Position numbers and translations under genes: made by a program
Assembly: GCA_002841275.1 (NCBI GenBank)
Contig: PHET01000009.1
Span: 33,081-97,080 of the forward strand
Direction: 5' to 3'
Source: Actinobacteria bacterium HGW-Actinobacteria-7
GTDB lineage: Bacteria; Actinomycetota; Coriobacteriia; Anaerosomatales; PHET01
Length of the DNA: 64,000 bases
In this document: positions 60,813 through 64,000 of the stretch, in pieces
Layout: each line of letters begins with the position of its first letter
How positions within the stretch are numbered: position 1 is the first letter of the stretch
The notes under the pieces: generated by a model
Told to the model about the DNA's origin: nothing
Seen by the model: the letters and a program-made list of their open reading frames with translations, nothing else
Database searches by the model: none

Positions 60813-61822
60813 ACCCGTATCTGGCGCTTGCGATTGGTGCAGTGCTGGGTGTCGGGGTCCCGTGGCTTCTGGTACGGATGCTCGTGCCATCGCTTGAGGA
60901 CGGGAGGAAGGTCCGAAACTTCCAAGGTCGTGAGGTCTATCTCGGGCTTGGTACAGTGTGGCTCGTGTGGGCGGGGTGCGCCATCGTCGGAGGAGTGACT
61001 TTCGCATCGCAGGGCGGTTCCATGCGGCCCAGCGTCCTACCTCTACTCACTCTTGCAGGTCCGCTTGCGCTGGTCGCGTTCGCCTTGGGCATGGTCGATG
61101 ATGCGCTCGGCACGTCGGCCGCTCGCGGGTTTCGCGGTCATCTGCGGGCGCTGGCCAAAGGCAGATTGACCACGGGCGGGCTGAAGCTGTTTGGAATCTC
61201 GCTCGCGTCACTCGTGGTGGCGCTCGTGATGTCTCAGATCTCGCCTTGGGCGGGTCACCACGGTGCGAACGGGCGGATCCTGAACGTGGGCTTGGCACTG
61301 ATCGCCGGAGCTGCGATTGCGCTCACTTCGAATCTCGTCAACCTCACCGACCTGCGTCCGGGCCGGGCTCTGAAGACCTACTCGATGCTGTCACTGGTAG
61401 GCGTGGTGTCCACGGGGCTGTTGATGCCGACGACGTCGAGCGCGATAGCGGCGGGGTTCTCCCCGGCGCCCGGTTTCGAGCGGTGGGTCGATGTGCTTGT
61501 GCTGGGCCTCTTCGTGTTGGGACCGGTATTTGCGGTCTGGCGCTACGACCTGGCCGAGATGGGCATGTTAGGTGATGGAGGAGCCAACCCGATGGGAGCG
61601 GTCGCCGGACTGTTGGTGGTCGCGGGTCTGCCTCTGTGGGGACTCCTGGTGTACTTCGCGGTGATGTTGGCAGTGAATCTGGCGAGCGAACGAATCAGCT
61701 TCAGCGCCGTGATCGACGGCAACAACTTCTTGCGGTGGCTCGACAGCGTTGGCAGGCGCGGTCCCTTGCCCGATGAGGTCTTGCTGAAGACGGATACACA
61801 CGGGGAGCACAACCCCGAGTAG
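60809..61822 (+). CDS. MraY/WecA-family polyprenyl-phosphate glycosylphosphotransferase
   Basis: A 337-residue membrane protein with about ten helices. It keeps the family's key segments: RKVRNFQGREVYLGLG near the start, GMVDDALG (D97, D98), NLVNLTDLRPGRALK and MLGDGGANPMGA. The His-rich loop that marks MraY or WecA is not seen, so the sugar is open. Such enzymes load a sugar-1-phosphate onto a lipid carrier to begin a cell-wall polymer. The ATG overlaps the stop of the membrane protein gene upstream, so they are one operon; pyrG follows 48 bases later. Confidence 0.85.
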   Translation: MNPYLALAIGAVLGVGVPWLLVRMLVPSLEDGRKVRNFQGREVYLGLGTVWLVWAGCAIVGGVTFASQGGSMRPSVLPLLTLAGPLALVAFALGMVDDALGTSAARGFRGHLRALAKGRLTTGGLKLFGISLASLVVALVMSQISPWAGHHGANGRILNVGLALIAGAAIALTSNLVNLTDLRPGRALKTYSMLSLVGVVSTGLLMPTTSSAIAAGFSPAPGFERWVDVLVLGLFVLGPVFAVWRYDLAEMGMLGDGGANPMGAVAGLLVVAGLPLWGLLVYFAVMLAVNLASERISFSAVIDGNNFLRWLDSVGRRGPLPDEVLLKTDTHGEHNPE

Positions 61823-61870
61823 AATCGGACCAGAGAAGACATTCGACACGAGAGACAGGTACAGGTACCG

Positions 61871-63484
61871 ATGGCGAAGCACATCTTTGTGACCGGGGGC
61901 GTCGTCTCCTCTTTGGGCAAGGGAATCACCGCAGCATCTCTGGGGCGTCTGCTCAAGGCGCGCGGAGTCAAAGTCACCATCCAGAAGCTCGACCCCTACC
62001 TGAATGTCGATCCCGGCACGATGTCGCCATTCCAGCACGGCGAGGTCTTTGTGACCGACGATGGAGGCGAGACCGACCTCGACCTCGGTCACTACGAGAG
62101 GTTCGTTGACGAGTCGCTGTCGCGCGACTGCAACGTTACGGCTGGTTCGGTCTACCAGACACTGATCGCCAAGGAGCGCCGCGGCGATTTTCTCGGCGGC
62201 ACGGTGCAGGTCATCCCGCATGTGACCAATGAGATCAAAGAACGCATCAACAGGCTCTCCGAGCAGACTCAGGCCGAGGTCATCATCACTGAGGTGGGCG
62301 GCACCGTGGGCGACATCGAGTCGCTGCCGTTCCTTGAGGCGATTCGTCAGCTCAAGAAGGACAAGGGTCGTGATAATGTCGCCTACATCCACGTCACGCT
62401 CGTGCCGTGGATCGCGGCGTCGAGTGAGCTGAAGACCAAACCGACGCAGCATTCGGTCAAGGAGCTCCGATCCATCGGTATCACGCCCGACTTCATCGTC
62501 TGCCGATCAGACCGCCCCATCGACGCTTCTATTCGGCGCAAGATCGCGCTGTTCTGCGACGTCGACCCCAAAGCGGTCGTCTCGGCAATCGATGCACGCT
62601 CGATCTATGAGGTGCCCGAGAACCTCCGGGCGCAGCAGCTTGACGAGATGGTGATCGATCGCCTGCAACTGGAGTGCGGCGCGCCCGATATGACGGAATG
62701 GGACGCCTTCGTGGCGCATTCCGCTTCGCTTTCCGATGAGGTCAACATCGCGCTGGTGGGCAAGTACGTACAGCTGCCTGACGCGTACCTCTCGGTCAAC
62801 GAAGCGCTCGACCATGCGGGCATCTTCCATGACAACAAGGTGCGGGTTCAGTGGGTTGACGCCGAGTCTCTGACTCCTGAGGAGGTCGATTCGACGCTTC
62901 GGGAGTTCGACGGGATCCTCGTTCCCGGTGGGTTCGGAATCCGGGGTGTTGAGGGCAAGATCCGCGCGGCTCGTTTCGCTCGGGAGAACGGAGTGCCGTA
63001 CTTCGGCATCTGTCTGGGAATGCAGGTGGCCGTGGCCGAGTTCGCTCGCCACGTGGCCGGTCTTGACGGGGCCAACTCCTCAGAGTTCGATCCCGTCACC
63101 GAGCATCCGGTGATCGATCTGATGCGCGATCAGCAGGATGTTGCCGACATGGGTGGCACCATGCGCCTTGGCTCCTACCCTTGTAGCGTCACGCCCGGAA
63201 CGAAAGGGTGGGAGGCGTACGGGGATGAGGTCATCTACGAACGTCATCGACACCGCTATGAGGTCAACAACGCCTACCGTCAGAGGCTCGTCGATGCCGG
63301 GCTCGTCATCTCAGGGATGAGCCCCGACGGCAAGCTGGTCGAGATGGTGGAACTGCCCGATCACCCCTGGTTCCTGGGTAACCAGGGCCATCCCGAGTTC
63401 AAGAGCAGGCCCACGCGGCCAGCGCCGCTGTTCCGAGATTTCGTCGGTGCGGCTGTCGCCTACAAGCAATCACGGGGAGTGTAG
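61871..63484 (+). CDS. pyrG: CTP synthase
   Basis: A 537-residue enzyme that aminates UTP to CTP. The synthetase part has [30 protein letters not shown], and [11 protein letters not shown]. The glutaminase part has the nucleophile FGICLGMQ (Cys about 381) and the His/Glu in GHPEFKSRP. The actinobacterial order recN-steA-mctB-pyrG is interrupted here by the four envelope genes. The next gene begins five bases after it. Confidence 0.98.
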   Translation: MAKHIFVTGGVVSSLGKGITAASLGRLLKARGVKVTIQKLDPYLNVDPGTMSPFQHGEVFVTDDGGETDLDLGHYERFVDESLSRDCNVTAGSVYQTLIAKERRGDFLGGTVQVIPHVTNEIKERINRLSEQTQAEVIITEVGGTVGDIESLPFLEAIRQLKKDKGRDNVAYIHVTLVPWIAASSELKTKPTQHSVKELRSIGITPDFIVCRSDRPIDASIRRKIALFCDVDPKAVVSAIDARSIYEVPENLRAQQLDEMVIDRLQLECGAPDMTEWDAFVAHSASLSDEVNIALVGKYVQLPDAYLSVNEALDHAGIFHDNKVRVQWVDAESLTPEEVDSTLREFDGILVPGGFGIRGVEGKIRAARFARENGVPYFGICLGMQVAVAEFARHVAGLDGANSSEFDPVTEHPVIDLMRDQQDVADMGGTMRLGSYPCSVTPGTKGWEAYGDEVIYERHRHRYEVNNAYRQRLVDAGLVISGMSPDGKLVEMVELPDHPWFLGNQGHPEFKSRPTRPAPLFRDFVGAAVAYKQSRGV

Positions 63485-63488
63485 CGTT

Positions 63489-64000
63489 GTGGGTGACGAC
63501 TCGGTGCCCAAGACGAGCCCAAGACTTCTCTCGACCTTTCTGGATCTGGTACGCATCTACTCGCCGTCGGGCAGCGAAGCGGATTGCGCGAGCTACTGCG
63601 CCGCTGCACTTCGTGACGCTGGCTGTACAGTCCGATTTGATGACAGTGCGCAGGCCACCGGTTCAAACACCGGGAATCTGATCGCCGTGCTACCGGGCAC
63701 GGTGCCGGCCACATTGGTGGTTTCCGCGCATATGGATGTCGTCGAGCCGTGTCTCGGCGTTGAACCGGTAGTCCAGGACGGCCGAGTCTTCTCGGCGGGG
63801 GAGACCGTGCTGGGCGGTGACGACAAGTCCGGGCTGGCCGTGGCCATCGAGTGCGTACGTCACTTCTCGGAAAGCGGCGAGCCGCACCCCACAGTGAAGT
63901 GCGTCTTTACCGTGAAGGAAGAAGTAGGGTTGGTCGGAGCCAAGCAGCTCGGCGCCGAAGACGTAGCGGGCGATCTGTGCCTTGTCCTGGATGCGGCGGG
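63489..64000 (+). CDS. M20-family peptidase, PepT-like (3' partial)
   Basis: A frame open to the window edge from the GTG at 63489, 170 codons visible. The first metal-binding motif is SAHMDVVEP, the bridging Asp lies in GGDDKSGLAVAIE and the catalytic Glu pair in VKEEVGLVGAK. This pattern suits M20 tripeptidase/dipeptidase-like enzymes. The dimerisation domain and remaining metal ligands lie beyond the window. There is no strong ribosome binding site; it may be coupled to pyrG. Confidence 0.85.
   Translation, partial: MGDDSVPKTSPRLLSTFLDLVRIYSPSGSEADCASYCAAALRDAGCTVRFDDSAQATGSNTGNLIAVLPGTVPATLVVSAHMDVVEPCLGVEPVVQDGRVFSAGETVLGGDDKSGLAVAIECVRHFSESGEPHPTVKCVFTVKEEVGLVGAKQLGAEDVAGDLCLVLDAA

Noticed and set aside
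1..64000. CRISPR arrays, tRNA or rRNA genes, insertion sequences, prophage or attachment sites
   Set aside because: I looked for repeated spacers, cloverleaf patterns, transposase or integrase motifs and flanking repeats and saw none. Base composition looks even throughout.

Overview
The window looks like one ordinary chromosomal stretch of a GC-rich (about 60% by eye) actinobacterium. The strongest taxonomic clues are a SteA-like/MctB-like gene pair next to recN and close to pyrG, as in mycobacteria and corynebacteria, and a Roadblock/GTPase pair resembling actinobacterial 'conservons'. Much of the gene order is instead shared with Bacillus-type Firmicutes. With type IVa pilus genes and no secretin gene in view, an early-branching monoderm lineage (Coriobacteriia or Anaerosomatales type) is my best guess; I cannot confirm it without a search. 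I see no rRNA, tRNA, CRISPR array, insertion sequence or prophage, and no gene-free stretch over 300 bases.

1-20 kb: a RecJ nuclease fused to a HIRAN domain and a RecQ-like helicase (cut by the window edge), a bifunctional (p)ppGpp enzyme, a metallo-hydrolase, hisS and aspS. A strong candidate 6S RNA follows aspS, then a thioredoxin-like lipoprotein and rarA. The next operon joins a DUF948-type membrane protein, a degenerate RsbW-like protein, a SigB/SigF-type sigma factor, an AI-2E/YrrI-type membrane protein, alaS and ruvX. An ABC exporter and its membrane partner, a YqeG phosphatase and aroE come after that. The order recJ-relA-hisS-aspS-6S-rarA and yrrI-alaS-ruvX matches B. subtilis.

21-39 kb: a type IV pilus locus. 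It has two PilB ATPases, PilC, the major pilin PilA (with its own leader hairpin and a strong terminator), prepilin peptidase, three minor-pilin-like proteins (one with a large extracellular part, one with a bactofilin-like repeat region) and PilM-PilN-PilO plus a PilP-like protein. Between the two pilB genes sit a Roadblock/LC7 protein, a DUF4388 (PATAN) protein carrying MshEN-like motifs, a CvnD/MglA-like GTPase and an anchored Pro/Glu-rich protein. I propose that these form a pilus-control module.

39-54 kb: aroC-aroK-aroB-aroQ, Xaa-Pro peptidase, efp, a carboxyltransferase fused to an AccB-type biotin carrier, biotin carboxylase, Asp23, nusB, xseB, dxs, tlyA, nadK and recN. This matches the B. 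subtilis aroQ-to-recN block with several genes missing.

54-64 kb: envelope genes. SteA-like and MctB-like proteins face a convergent murJ-glycosyltransferase pair. Then come a large membrane protein with a catalytically empty alkaline-phosphatase-like domain, a MraY/WecA-family transferase, pyrG and the start of an M20-type peptidase that runs off the end. murJ appears to start at an unusual ATC codon.
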